Shown in pieces: positions 44,394-53,142 of a stretch of 64,000 nucleotides of DNA (its first letter is position 1; each line of letters starts with the position of its first letter). A program made the translations under genes and the position numbers. The stretch covers positions 62,001 through 126,000 of the forward strand of contig NZ_AWFA01000034.1 of the NCBI RefSeq assembly GCF_000682675.1, written 5' to 3'. The DNA comes from Hyphomonas pacifica (GTDB lineage Bacteria; Pseudomonadota; Alphaproteobacteria; Caulobacterales; Hyphomonadaceae). A model generated the notes under the pieces. That model was not told the origin of the DNA. It searched no databases and saw only the letters and a list, made by a program, of their open reading frames with translations.

Positions 44394-44467
44394 GGGCGCG
44401 GGCTTCCTTTGGCAGTTCGGGCAAGTCAGGGTAAGGGCACAGAGTTGCGTACTATTGGGGTGAACAC

Positions 44468-45934
44468 ATGATTCCGCTGCTGAGTTCCATACCCTTCCTG
44501 GTTCACTTCACGCTGTCGGTTCTGGCAGCGATCCGCCTGCTTTACCGCAAACGCGCCGTGAACACGACCCTGGCCTGGCTGTTCCTGCTGTTCGGCCTGC
44601 CGATCATCGGCGTCGTGCTTTACCTGCTGTTCGGCGATCACCGCCTTGGCCGCCGCCGGATGCAGATGGGCGAACGTCTGCGCAGCTTCTTCCTGCGTGT
44701 CTTCAATATCGAGGAAGCGACCGTGCCACTGAACGCTGCCGGCTCGCCCCGCTATGAGGGTCTGGCGCGCGCCATTCAGGCCGATACCGGCTTCCCCGTC
44801 CTGCCCGGTTTCGGAACGCACTTCTTCACTGATGCCGGCGCGCTCTATAAGTCCATGCAGGCAGACATTGATGCCGCTGAGGACAGCGTGTTCCTGGAAT
44901 TCTACATTCTGGACCCGTCCGGCCGCGTGGCCGATGTGCTCTCCGCTGTGGAGCGAGCCGCAAAGCGCGGTGTGGAGTGCCGCATCCTGGCCGATGATTT
45001 CGGCTCGAAAGCCTTTTTCCGCTCTGTCTGGCCGCACAATCTGGAGCGCGCCGGCGTGCACATCGTGCGCTCCCTGCCGGTCAATTTGCTAACCTCCTTC
45101 TCCCGCCGGTCAGACCTGCGCAATCACCGCAAGATTCTGGTCTGCGACCAGAGCGCCGCCTATGTCGGCAGCTACAACCTCGCAGACCCAAAACTGTTCA
45201 AGACCGATCGCGGGGTTGGCCAGTGGATCGACATGATGATGCGCGTCGAAGGGCCGGTCGTGGATGCCATCACGTCAGTCTTCCTGTCAGACTTCCTGTT
45301 CGACAGTGTCGGCCATGCAAATATCGGCCGCGCAGACCTGAACGCCTTGCCGATCGAAGCGCGCGAAAACACGCATGAAGGTACGTCGGTCAGCATGCAG
45401 GTGCTGCCGTCGGGCCCGGAAATGCGCAATCCCACAATCTATGAAGTGCTGGTCGCGATCATTTACAGCGCGCAGGAGAGGCTGCGTATCGTCTCCCCTT
45501 ATTTCATCCCGGACCCGGCCGTACAGCTGGCCCTCGTCTCAGCCGCCAAGCGCGGCGTGGATGTTGAGGTCATCGTGCCCGAACGGCTCGACTCCCGCCT
45601 CGCCCAGTTTGCCAGCCAGTCCGCCTACCGCGAATTGCTGCAGGCGGGCGTGCGCCTGATCCGCTATCGCGGCGGGCTGCTGCATACAAAGATTGTCCTC
45701 GCGGATGACGAGATCGCCCTGTTCGGCACACTGAATGTCGACATGCGCAGCTTCTATCTCAATCTGGAGCTGACGCTGGTCATCTACGATTCCGCCACCA
45801 GCGCCACACTCTGGCAGGAGACCGACAGCTATCTGCCGGACAGTCAGCCGCTGGACCTTGGCACCTGGGAGAAACGTCCGGAATGGCACAAGCTGACGGA
45901 GAATATTCTCCGCCTCGCCAGCCCCATTCTCTAA
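44468..45934 (+). CDS. cls: Cardiolipin synthase
   Basis: A 488-residue phospholipase D-type synthase that makes cardiolipin from two phosphatidylglycerols. Two N-terminal membrane helices (about 5-25, 37-57) precede two HKD active sites: HRKILVCDQSAAYVGSYN and HTKIVLADDEIALFGTLN. The WLLFLLFGLPIIGVVLYLLFG-like region and RRRMQMGERL agree with bacterial Cls. ATG at 44468. It converges on the oxidoreductase gene with a 4-bp stop overlap. Confidence 0.9.
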   Translation: MIPLLSSIPFLVHFTLSVLAAIRLLYRKRAVNTTLAWLFLLFGLPIIGVVLYLLFGDHRLGRRRMQMGERLRSFFLRVFNIEEATVPLNAAGSPRYEGLARAIQADTGFPVLPGFGTHFFTDAGALYKSMQADIDAAEDSVFLEFYILDPSGRVADVLSAVERAAKRGVECRILADDFGSKAFFRSVWPHNLERAGVHIVRSLPVNLLTSFSRRSDLRNHRKILVCDQSAAYVGSYNLADPKLFKTDRGVGQWIDMMMRVEGPVVDAITSVFLSDFLFDSVGHANIGRADLNALPIEARENTHEGTSVSMQVLPSGPEMRNPTIYEVLVAIIYSAQERLRIVSPYFIPDPAVQLALVSAAKRGVDVEVIVPERLDSRLAQFASQSAYRELLQAGVRLIRYRGGLLHTKIVLADDEIALFGTLNVDMRSFYLNLELTLVIYDSATSATLWQETDSYLPDSQPLDLGTWEKRPEWHKLTENILRLASPIL

Positions 45935-47133
45935 AGCCTGATTTCACGCCCCTCGGCAGCGGATCTATAGATTGCCTCCATCAGGCGCACATCGCGCAGG
46001 CCCATCTCGCCGGGCGTCAGAATGGTCGTCCCCTCCCGTACGGCCTGCCCGAAATGATCGCACATGCGTGCAAATTGCACATTCGGGTCACCCGGAACCA
46101 GGTCTTCCGACACGCCATTACGGGTCAGGGTCATCTTCTGCCCGTCATAGCTCGTCGCCGGGCTCATATGCAGCGTGCCGGTCTCGCCCTCAACATGGAT
46201 CATATTCTTGCTGTCCGGGGCATTGTAGGATGTTGCCAGCTGCGTCAACGCCCCGGACGGGAAGGTCAGTTCCGCCGTCACGGTGGAAAATATCTGCTCG
46301 AAGCGCGGATCATTGGCCGGCTTCTTCGTCGCCGCCTTCAGGCTGACCGGCATCTCTCCCGTCAGGTACAGTGCCGCCTGCAGCGAATACAGGCCATAAT
46401 CCTCCAGCGGGCCGCCCCCGGCCAGGGCGCGCACAACGCGCCAGTTCTCTGACACATTTGTCGGCCCCATCATATACTGGTGCGCCGTGTCGATCATCCG
46501 TATCGGGCCAATTGCGCCGTCCCGCATCAACTCCATGGCGCGCAGATTGAACGGCTCGAAATGACAACGATAGCCGATCATCAACTTCTTGCCGGCCGCT
46601 TCAGACGCTGCGATCATCCGCTCGCACTCTTCAGACGACAGCGCCATCGGCTTCTCGCACATCACATGCTTGCCCGCGGCAAAGGCCTTTTCGGTCCACT
46701 CCGCATGCAGGCCCGTTGGCAGCACGATATAGACCGCCTCGATGCGGTCATCCCCGGCAATCTGATCAAAATTGTCATAGGAATAGATCGCGTCTTCCGG
46801 CAGGCCATAGGCGGCGGCCACTTTCGCGGCCTTGTCCGGATTGCCTGACACGACTGCCGCGACATGGCAGCGGTCAGAGGCGGCCAGCGCCGGCATCACC
46901 TTGCCAATGGCATAGCCACCCAGCGCCACGACGGCGACGCCGACACTGCCCTCTTTCGGGGCGGGTGGAGGACTATCTGGCAGTTCGCCCCAATCCGGCC
47001 ATGGCCGACCTATGGCCTTGGCGGGAAGCGCCGCGCCTTCGGCCGTCGCACACCCGGCCACCCAGGGCGCAGCAGCAAGGCCTGCCCCGGTCATGACCAT
47101 GAAATGCCTGCGTGACTGAATGAAATGCATCAT
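45931..47133 (-). CDS. Gfo/Idh/MocA family oxidoreductase, exported
   Basis: A 400-residue oxidoreductase with Tat signal SRRHFMVMTGAGLAAAPWVAG and a lipobox-like AGC. The Rossmann part has VGVAVVALGGYAIGKVMPAL, and the catalytic motif is CEKPMALS (E-K-P); the C-terminal domain contains a GPLEDYGLYSLQAALY segment. It resembles periplasmic glucose-fructose oxidoreductase, which carries a tightly bound NADP. Sugar substrate is unknown. ATG 47133 follows GGAGG. A GTTAGCGC-type palindrome lies 30-41 bp upstream. Confidence 0.85.
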   Translation of the reverse strand: MMHFIQSRRHFMVMTGAGLAAAPWVAGCATAEGAALPAKAIGRPWPDWGELPDSPPPAPKEGSVGVAVVALGGYAIGKVMPALAASDRCHVAAVVSGNPDKAAKVAAAYGLPEDAIYSYDNFDQIAGDDRIEAVYIVLPTGLHAEWTEKAFAAGKHVMCEKPMALSSEECERMIAASEAAGKKLMIGYRCHFEPFNLRAMELMRDGAIGPIRMIDTAHQYMMGPTNVSENWRVVRALAGGGPLEDYGLYSLQAALYLTGEMPVSLKAATKKPANDPRFEQIFSTVTAELTFPSGALTQLATSYNAPDSKNMIHVEGETGTLHMSPATSYDGQKMTLTRNGVSEDLVPGDPNVQFARMCDHFGQAVREGTTILTPGEMGLRDVRLMEAIYRSAAEGREIRL

Positions 47134-47162
47134 GTCTTTCCTCCCGGATGCGCTGATTTTTT

Positions 47163-47174
47163 GTTAGCGCTATC
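47163..47174. promoter_or_regulatory. Candidate LacI-family-type operator before the oxidoreductase
   Basis: GTTAGC-GCTATC (47163-47174) is a near-palindrome with the TAGCGCTA core used by many LacI-type sugar regulators. It lies 30-41 bp before the start. No regulator gene is in the window, so this is a pattern match only. Confidence 0.3.
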
Positions 47175-47211
47175 TCTAGGCAGAAAAACCCAGTCCGCCA
47201 CAGCGGTCAAG

Positions 47212-47251
47212 AAAAAAGCCGGAACGCAGCCCGAACGGCACGCCCCGGCTT
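47212..47251 (-). terminator. Rho-independent terminator of the small lipoprotein gene
   Basis: On the minus strand AAGCCGG (complement of 47245-47251) pairs with CCGGCTT (complement of 47216-47222), with an inner GC-rich loop, then six T residues (47212-47217). It follows the stop of the lipoprotein gene by about 16 bp. Confidence 0.7.
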
Positions 47252-47266
47252 CTTGCAGGCCGTCGC

Positions 47267-47689
47267 CTAATTGATTTTGTTCAGCTCATCGCCCAGCACA
47301 TCCATCAGTTCGGGATGCTCGGTCTGGATGCGCATGATCTCTTTCATCATGCGGCCTTGCACTTCGGCCAGTTCGCCAGCCCGGCTGGCCAGAACCTGCA
47401 TCGCCTTCGTGCTGCCTGCCTCATTGTCCAGCTCTTCCTGCATGGCGTTGAGACCTTCGGCGGCCTTGTTAAGTGTCTTGGCGGCTTTTTCGGCGCTCTT
47501 TTTGTCTTTCACCGTTTCCAGCGCGTCAGCGATACGTGTCATCTCGTTGACATAGGCCTCGCCAATATCCTTGGCAGAAGATTTGGCCGTGATGTCTGTG
47601 CCGGTCTTGCCCTTCACATCATTCTGGCCACAGCCGGTCAGCATCAGCGCGGTTGCGAGCCCTGCGGCCGCGAAAATTCCTGTTTTCAT
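47267..47689 (-). CDS. Predicted small lipoprotein, helical, unknown function
   Basis: A 140-residue lipoprotein with signal MKTGIFAAAGLATALMLTGC (lipobox LTGC). The mature protein is mainly alpha-helical and charged (AYVNEMTRIADALETVKDKK, AEKAAKTLNKAAEGLNAM, LASRAGELAEVQGRMMKEI), which suggests a coiled-coil or four-helix bundle. No domain recognised. ATG at 47689 is preceded by GGGGAC; a longer start at 47743 has no signal. Terminator directly after it. Confidence 0.65.
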   Translation of the reverse strand: MKTGIFAAAGLATALMLTGCGQNDVKGKTGTDITAKSSAKDIGEAYVNEMTRIADALETVKDKKSAEKAAKTLNKAAEGLNAMQEELDNEAGSTKAMQVLASRAGELAEVQGRMMKEIMRIQTEHPELMDVLGDELNKIN

Positions 47690-47771
47690 GAGGATGTCCC
47701 CTTTGTCTTGCCTTAAGAATCTGCGCCACTTAACCTGCCGCATGCGGCAATACTATGACACGGCCTTTACC

Positions 47772-49013
47772 TTAGCTATAACGCGCTTCCACCTCAGAAC
47801 CGGACGTGCCCCCCGTCACCGCCTTCAGGCTCGCCTCCAGATCGGAGAGATAATCCTCCACCACATCGGCATGTTTGGGCGAGAGCATCAGGTGTAGACT
47901 CGGCGGTTCCTTCGTCACAGACGTGAACCAGCCGCGCCGGTAAATCTCGCCATACACCGCGAAGGCGTGGGCATCCGGATGGTAAAAGGCCATCAGGCCC
48001 AGCATCGGATTGCCGACAATTTCAAAGCCGAGGCGCTTCACCCCCTCTTCCATCCGCTCACGCGTCGCGCAGACTTGCCCCTGCAGGCGCTTGTAGCCTT
48101 CCACGCCCAGCGTGTTCATCACGCCCCACGCAGCAGAGATCGCCCCGCCCGGCCGTGTGCCCGCCAGCGTCGGCGTCTTCATTGGCGCGCCGCTCCAGCC
48201 CGCCATGTCGAACGGCATGTGCTGGTACAGCTCCTCCGAGCGGAACAGCACGGTCGAGGCGCCCTTCGCGCAATAGCCATATTTGTGCAGGTCGGCGCTC
48301 ATCGAATGGACAGCCGGCACCTCGAAATCGAAAGGCGGCACCGGCACGCCATTCATCCGCGCGAACGGCGCAAAGTATCCGCCGACACAGGCATCGACAT
48401 GCAGCCAGACATCCTTCTTGGCGGCCACCTCGCCCAGTTCCTCGATCGGGTCGATGATGCCATGTGGGAAGTTCGGCGCAGAGCCGACCATCATCACCGT
48501 CGCCTCGTCCACGGCCTCACCCATCGCATCGGGGTCGGCTTCATAGCTGCCATCTGTCTTTAGCGGCACGCGGCGGACCTCGATGTCCATCAGATGCGCC
48601 GCCTTGTCGAAGGCCAGATGCGCCGATTGCGCCAGCACGACATTTTGACCCTCGCGCGGCTTGCCGAGGCTGCGGGCATAATCGCGGGCCGTCTTCATCG
48701 CCATGGTGATCGAATCCGTGCCGCCCGACGTCATCGCCCCGGTCGCCCCCTCCGGCCCATGCAGCAGGGAGAGACCCATACCGATGACCTCCTTTTCCAT
48801 CTGTGCGAGACTCGGGAAAGCCAGCGGCCCGAGGCCATTCTCTGCCATGTACAGCCCATAGGCCTCATGCTGGACGGCCGAAATCTCCGGCCCCGCATTG
48901 AAGACATAAACCGCCGTCTTCCCGTCACGCCATTGGGCGTCCCCGCCGCCGCGCTGGACCATCTCGGCACGCACCTCGCGCCAGTCGCGTCCCTTTTCCG
49001 GCATCCTGATCAT
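47772..49013 (-). CDS. PLP-dependent group II decarboxylase/lyase-like enzyme
   Basis: A 413-residue aspartate aminotransferase-fold enzyme of the decarboxylase/sphingosine-1-phosphate lyase branch. The PLP lysine is in HSMSADLHKYGYCAKGAST; the cofactor site includes AMTSGGTDSITMAMK and WLHVDACVGGYFAPF. Sphingosine phosphate lyase has the same spacing. Substrate is unknown; sphingolipids are common in some Caulobacterales, which makes the lyase option worth testing. ATG 49013 follows AGGAGGT. No membrane anchor, unlike eukaryotic S1P lyase. Confidence 0.8.
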   Translation of the reverse strand: MIRMPEKGRDWREVRAEMVQRGGGDAQWRDGKTAVYVFNAGPEISAVQHEAYGLYMAENGLGPLAFPSLAQMEKEVIGMGLSLLHGPEGATGAMTSGGTDSITMAMKTARDYARSLGKPREGQNVVLAQSAHLAFDKAAHLMDIEVRRVPLKTDGSYEADPDAMGEAVDEATVMMVGSAPNFPHGIIDPIEELGEVAAKKDVWLHVDACVGGYFAPFARMNGVPVPPFDFEVPAVHSMSADLHKYGYCAKGASTVLFRSEELYQHMPFDMAGWSGAPMKTPTLAGTRPGGAISAAWGVMNTLGVEGYKRLQGQVCATRERMEEGVKRLGFEIVGNPMLGLMAFYHPDAHAFAVYGEIYRRGWFTSVTKEPPSLHLMLSPKHADVVEDYLSDLEASLKAVTGGTSGSEVEARYS

Positions 49014-49286
49014 GTGACCTCCTCCCGCTCGCGTATATTTTTGTGCACAAAGCTGGGGATAGCCTAGGCTACAGCCCGCAGGCTGACCAGCCTTGCCGTT
49101 GCCAAATAGCCCCTGTGAAACAAGGGACGGATTCCTTAACGCCGCTATCATCCGCATCATGGCTGGCGCACGCGAGCCATTATTTTTTCCTCGCCCATTG
49201 TGCGAAGGCCGTTGCGGGTCCGGCCGTGCGGGCTTACTGTAGGGCCATAGCGACGAATATTAACGAACCGGGGAAACTGCGCGCCT

Positions 49287-49760
49287 ATGACGGACTATAT
49301 CGGCTACGAAGCGCTCACCCAGGCAGCCATGCGCGGCGTTGTGCGCGAGGCGCTGAAGCAGGGCCGCAGCAGCGGCGGCCTGCCGGGAGAGCATCACTTC
49401 TATCTCACCTTCCGCACCAAAGCGCCGGGCGTAAAGATTGCCGACTATCTGGTCGAGCGCTTTCCGGAAGACATGACCATTGTCATCCAGCACCAGTATT
49501 GGGATCTGGAAGTGCATGACGGCCATTTCGAAATCATCCTGAAATTCTCCGGCGTGCCCCAGCACCTGTTCATCCCCTATTCGGCGATCACGCGCTTTGT
49601 GGACCCGTCCGTAAATTTCGGCCTTACGTTTGAATCCGCAAACAAGGATGACACCGTCATCTCTCCTGCTGCTGAGGTTGAAGCCCAGCAACAGGCCGCC
49701 GATTCCGACGAAGAGACACCGGGCACGGTCGTCAATCTGGACGCCTTCCGTCGCAAGTAA
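49287..49760 (+). CDS. sspB: SspB, ClpXP protease adaptor
   Basis: A 157-residue SspB of alphaproteobacterial type. The core has HHFYLTFRTKAPGVKIADYL, MTIVIQHQYWDLEV, FEIILKFSGVPQHLFIPYSAI, and VDPSVNFGLTF, matching the tag-binding groove. A flexible acidic linker leads to a conserved tail VVNLDAFRRK that binds ClpX. SspB delivers tmRNA-tagged proteins to ClpXP, and the ssrA gene is also in this window. ATG at 49287. The region between 49014 and 49286 contains no other gene that I can see. Confidence 0.92.
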   Translation: MTDYIGYEALTQAAMRGVVREALKQGRSSGGLPGEHHFYLTFRTKAPGVKIADYLVERFPEDMTIVIQHQYWDLEVHDGHFEIILKFSGVPQHLFIPYSAITRFVDPSVNFGLTFESANKDDTVISPAAEVEAQQQAADSDEETPGTVVNLDAFRRK

Positions 49761-49772
49761 CGGGGCCGCCAC

Positions 49773-50228
49773 ATGTCAGACACGGAAAAGCCACGGGTCT
49801 CGGACGCCGAGATGCTCGCGCGCTTTCAGAACTCCAAGAAGCGTCCGCCCTGTTCGGATACGCTGGGCATGAGTCTGGCCGAGGTAGAGCAGGGCAAAAT
49901 GCGCATACGGATGGATTTTGACGTCTCCCCCAGCTTCGCCAACCCCACCGGCGCGGTACAGGGCGGATTCATCTCCGCCATGCTGGATGAAGCGATGAGT
50001 ACCTGCGTCATCATCGCCTCCAATATCACGATGACCGCGCCGACCCTGGAGATGAAGACCAGCTTCCTGCGCCGTCTGATGCCCGGCAAGGCCAGTGTCG
50101 AGGCCCGCATCCTGCGCCTCGGCAAGTCTGCCGCCTTCATGGAAGCTGAATGTTTTGACCCGGATGGCAAGCTGGTCGCCAAGGCCACCGCGACGGCCAT
50201 CCCGATGCTGTTCAAAAGGCTCAGTTGA
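49773..50228 (+). CDS. PaaI-type hotdog thioesterase (first of a tandem pair)
   Basis: A 151-residue single hotdog-domain acyl-CoA thioesterase. The motif FANPTGAVQGGFISAMLDEA holds the nucleophile region (Gly-Gly and the Asp/Glu pocket), followed by LEMKTSFLRRLMPGKASVEARI. Substrates of PaaI-like enzymes include aryl- and acyl-CoA. Its stop overlaps the second thioesterase's ATG by one base (50228), so they are coupled. It starts 12 bp after sspB and may share its transcript. Confidence 0.85.
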   Translation: MSDTEKPRVSDAEMLARFQNSKKRPPCSDTLGMSLAEVEQGKMRIRMDFDVSPSFANPTGAVQGGFISAMLDEAMSTCVIIASNITMTAPTLEMKTSFLRRLMPGKASVEARILRLGKSAAFMEAECFDPDGKLVAKATATAIPMLFKRLS

Positions 50229-50662
50229 TGAGTTTCGACAAACGCGCCTTCTGGCTCGACATGCTGACCAAAAGGGAGCTGCCGAAAGCTGCCGCCTTTG
50301 TCGGCTTCGAACTGATCGAGTTCAACGAGGACGAAGCCTGGATCGAGGCCGCCTTCTTCCTGCCGCCCGAAGCCACCAATCCCGGCGGCGACGCACAGGG
50401 CGGCTTTATCTCCGCCATGCTGGACGAGGTGATGAGCATTGCCGGCTCCATCGCGCAGGATGGCCCGGCCATGGCCCCCACCCTGCAGATGACGACCTCC
50501 TATATCCGCCCTGTTCCGGTGGGCGTGCGCCTGATCGGGCGCGGCGAATGCGTGCGGCGCGGCCGCTCCGGCATCTTCACGCGCGGCGAGCTGACCAGCG
50601 AAGACGGCAAACTCCTCGCCCAGGCCACTGCCAGCTGCATCCCCCGCCCAATGGATTGGTAA
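50228..50662 (+). CDS. PaaI-type hotdog thioesterase (second of a tandem pair)
   Basis: A 144-residue hotdog protein closely related to the preceding one: TNPGGDAQGGFISAMLDEVM is the same active region, then LQMTTSYIRPVPVGVRLIGRGECVRRGRS. ATG at 50228 sits on the previous stop (TGATG); a TTG at 50225 is possible. The pair probably arose by tandem duplication and may form a heteromer or differ in chain length preference. Direct substrates unknown. Confidence 0.85.
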   Translation: MSFDKRAFWLDMLTKRELPKAAAFVGFELIEFNEDEAWIEAAFFLPPEATNPGGDAQGGFISAMLDEVMSIAGSIAQDGPAMAPTLQMTTSYIRPVPVGVRLIGRGECVRRGRSGIFTRGELTSEDGKLLAQATASCIPRPMDW

Positions 50663-50789
50663 GGCTTTCCAGGGCTGAATCGCGCCTGTGCCATAAACAT
50701 GGCGCTCATCCCGAAAACGTGTCATAGGGCGCGGGAACACTCCTGCGCCGCGCGTCTGCTACGCGCCTGCGCCCCAGAAAGCCCTATAC

Positions 50790-52844
50790 ATGACGACTGC
50801 CCCTTCCATCCCGTCGGCGCTCGCCGAGGCCCTTGCCGAGCGTGGCTATGACACGCTTACCCAGGTCCAGACCGCCGTAATCCAGCCAGACCTCGCCGGA
50901 AAGGATCTGCTTGTTTCAGCGCAGACAGGCTCCGGCAAGACGGTCGGCTTTGGCCTGGCCATGGCAGACGATCTTTTCGAAGGCGCTGACCGGTTTGCCC
51001 CGGCTGAGGCGCCGCTCGCCATCATCGTCGCCCCGACCCGCGAACTGGCCCAGCAGGTCGCCCGCGAACTGCAATGGCTTTACGGCCCCTCCGGCGCGCG
51101 CCTGGCCACCTGTGTCGGCGGCATGGACATGCGCGATGAACGCCGCGCGCTTGGCCGCGGGGCCCACATCGTTGTCGGCACGCCGGGACGCCTCGCAGAC
51201 CATATCCGCCGCGGCTCGCTCGACACGTCCGGCATCCGCGTCGTCGTACTGGACGAGGCCGACGAGATGCTCGACATGGGCTTCCGCGAGGAGCTGGAAT
51301 TCATTCTTCAGGGTACGCCCGAAACGCGCCGCACCCTGATGTTCTCCGCCACAGTGCCGAAAGGCATCGCTGCCCTGGCTGGCCGCTATCAGCGCGATGC
51401 CCAGCGCATCACGACCGCGGCGGAAAAGGAACAGCACGTCGATATTGACTACAAGGCCCTGCTCGTCGCCCCCGGTGATGAAGAGAACGCCATTGTCAAC
51501 ATTGTGCGCCATTCCGACAGCGAGACCGCCCTCGTCTTCTGCACGACGCGCGCGGCCGTGAACAAGCTGATGAGCCGCATGGGCAATCGCGGCTTCCCGG
51601 TCGTCGCCCTGTCGGGGGAGCTGAGCCAGAAGGAACGCGGCAACGCGCTGCAGGCCCTGCGCGATGGCCGCGCCCGCGTCTGCATCGCGACCGATGTTGC
51701 CGCCCGCGGCCTGGACCTGAAAAATCTCGGCCTTGTCATCCATGCAGACCTGCCGCGTGATCCCGCGACCCTGCTGCACCGGTCTGGCCGTACAGGCCGC
51801 GCCGGCCGCAAAGGGACAAGCGTTCTCTTGGTCACACCGCGTGCCCGCCGCCGGGTTGAGCGCCTGCTGAAGGATGCCCGCATCGAAGCAAGCTTTGGCA
51901 AACCGCCGTCTGCGGAGGAAATCAGCGCGCAGGATGACGCCCGCCTGATGGCCGATCCGATCTTCACCGAAGACGCGACCAGCGAAGACGCAAACCTCGC
52001 CCGCATCCTGATCGACACCTATGGCGCCGAACAGGTTGCCGCCGCCTTTGTCCGCCGTCACCGCTCGGAACGGACCGCGCCGGAAGATCTGCGCGAAGTG
52101 GATGATCGTCCGCCTGCGCGCGATCGCAAGGAACGCGGCGAGCGCGGAGACCGCCGCGAGCGCTCCGACCGCAGCTGGGAAGACCGCCCGCCACGCGAGG
52201 CGCGCGAGCCACGTGAACGCCGCCCCCGCGAGCCTCAGCCCGGCTTTGAAAACGCCACCTGGATCGGCCTCAATGTTGGCCGCCGCAAGAATGCCGAGGC
52301 CCGCTGGCTGCTGCCCATGCTGTGCAAGGCGGGCGGCCTGTCACGCGAAGACATTGGCGCGATCCGCATCAACCCCGCCGACACGCATGTCGAGCTGAAG
52401 CCGGACGCCGCCAAGCGCCTGTTCGACACGATCAAGCCGGATGGCACTTTGGAAAAAGGCCTGCGCGCCTTCTCTCTGGACGGGGCCCCTGCCCCGCATG
52501 GCGGCCATCCGGATACGCCGGAAGACGAAGCGCCCCGCCGCCCGAAGCCCCGTATCCAGAAGAAACCTGCCGAAGCCCCCGGCAAGCCGGTCATGGACCC
52601 GCTCGCCGCCTTTGACGGAGACGCCCCGCCGCGCCGCAAGCCGAAAAAGCCTTTCGACAAGGCCAAGAGCGGCGGCAAGCCCTTCAAGCCCGCCGGCGCA
52701 CACAAGAGCGCCCGCCCGGCCCACGCCAAGTCCAAACCCGGCTTTGCCAAATCCGGCCCCAAGACGGGTCCAAAATCTGGCCCCAAAACCGGCAAAGCCG
52801 GCAAGGTCCACCGCAAGGGCCCCAAAAAACCCCCGCAGGACTAA
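50790..52844 (+). CDS. DEAD-box RNA helicase, DbpA-like, with long basic tail
   Basis: A 684-residue ATP-dependent RNA helicase for rRNA or mRNA. Motifs: SAQTGSGKT (Walker A), PTRELAQQ, GTPGRL, VLDEADEML (DEAD), FSATVP, VALSGELSQ, TDVAARGLD and HRSGRTGRAGR. After an Arg/Asp-rich linker, the DbpA RNA-binding domain appears as WIGLNVGRRKNAEARWLLPM to LFDTIKPDG. The C-terminal tail, about 110 residues, is Lys/Pro/Gly-rich with repeated KSGPKTGPKSGPKTG, and probably disordered. ATG 50790. Confidence 0.92.
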   Translation: MTTAPSIPSALAEALAERGYDTLTQVQTAVIQPDLAGKDLLVSAQTGSGKTVGFGLAMADDLFEGADRFAPAEAPLAIIVAPTRELAQQVARELQWLYGPSGARLATCVGGMDMRDERRALGRGAHIVVGTPGRLADHIRRGSLDTSGIRVVVLDEADEMLDMGFREELEFILQGTPETRRTLMFSATVPKGIAALAGRYQRDAQRITTAAEKEQHVDIDYKALLVAPGDEENAIVNIVRHSDSETALVFCTTRAAVNKLMSRMGNRGFPVVALSGELSQKERGNALQALRDGRARVCIATDVAARGLDLKNLGLVIHADLPRDPATLLHRSGRTGRAGRKGTSVLLVTPRARRRVERLLKDARIEASFGKPPSAEEISAQDDARLMADPIFTEDATSEDANLARILIDTYGAEQVAAAFVRRHRSERTAPEDLREVDDRPPARDRKERGERGDRRERSDRSWEDRPPREAREPRERRPREPQPGFENATWIGLNVGRRKNAEARWLLPMLCKAGGLSREDIGAIRINPADTHVELKPDAAKRLFDTIKPDGTLEKGLRAFSLDGAPAPHGGHPDTPEDEAPRRPKPRIQKKPAEAPGKPVMDPLAAFDGDAPPRRKPKKPFDKAKSGGKPFKPAGAHKSARPAHAKSKPGFAKSGPKTGPKSGPKTGKAGKVHRKGPKKPPQD

Positions 52845-52870
52845 AGCCCAATTCCTCTTGCCACCCAAAT

Positions 52871-52905
52871 ATATGGTTTGTATATAGTTCATATATAAAC
52901 CATAT
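52871..52905. promoter_or_regulatory. 35-bp palindromic operator before the ParD-like/MAP operon
   Basis: Left arm ATATGGTTT (52871-52879) mirrors AAACCATAT (52897-52905), and inner TATAT (52881-52885) mirrors ATATA (52891-52895); the only arm mismatch is 52880/52896, around centre 52888. It lies 13 bp before the ATG at 52918, in a sharply AT-rich patch within GC-rich surroundings. This looks like an autoregulatory site for the ribbon-helix-helix-like product of the first gene. Confidence 0.65.
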
Positions 52906-52917
52906 TAAGGGGCCGGA

Positions 52918-53142
52918 ATGGGCATCGTAAACATAGAAGATGAGCTGCACGACCAGCTACGTCGCGCCAGCAAGGTATCCTGCCGTTCGATCAATGCGCA
53001 GGCGGCCTACTGGATCAGGATCGGCATGCTGTGCGAGACCAATCCGACCCTCAGTTTCACGGACATCCTGACGCGCGAGCTGGAGGCCGCCGGCGTATCG
53101 GCCCCGCCGCTGACGCCTGAACCCGCCGGAAGCGAGGCATGA
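52918..53142 (+). CDS. ParD-like antitoxin-family protein
   Basis: A 74-residue protein matching the ParD_like family: MGIVNIEDELHDQLRRASKV, then SRSINAQAAYWIRIGMLCETNP, the predicted DNA-binding ribbon-helix-helix part. The family is annotated as type II antitoxin-like, but I know of no proven toxin for it. Its last 4 bp overlap the start of the methionine aminopeptidase (ATGA, 53139-53142), so they are translationally coupled behind a palindromic operator. A RHH autoregulator of a MAP gene is the simplest reading; a toxin-antitoxin relation is inference. Confidence 0.8.
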   Translation: MGIVNIEDELHDQLRRASKVSCRSINAQAAYWIRIGMLCETNPTLSFTDILTRELEAAGVSAPPLTPEPAGSEA

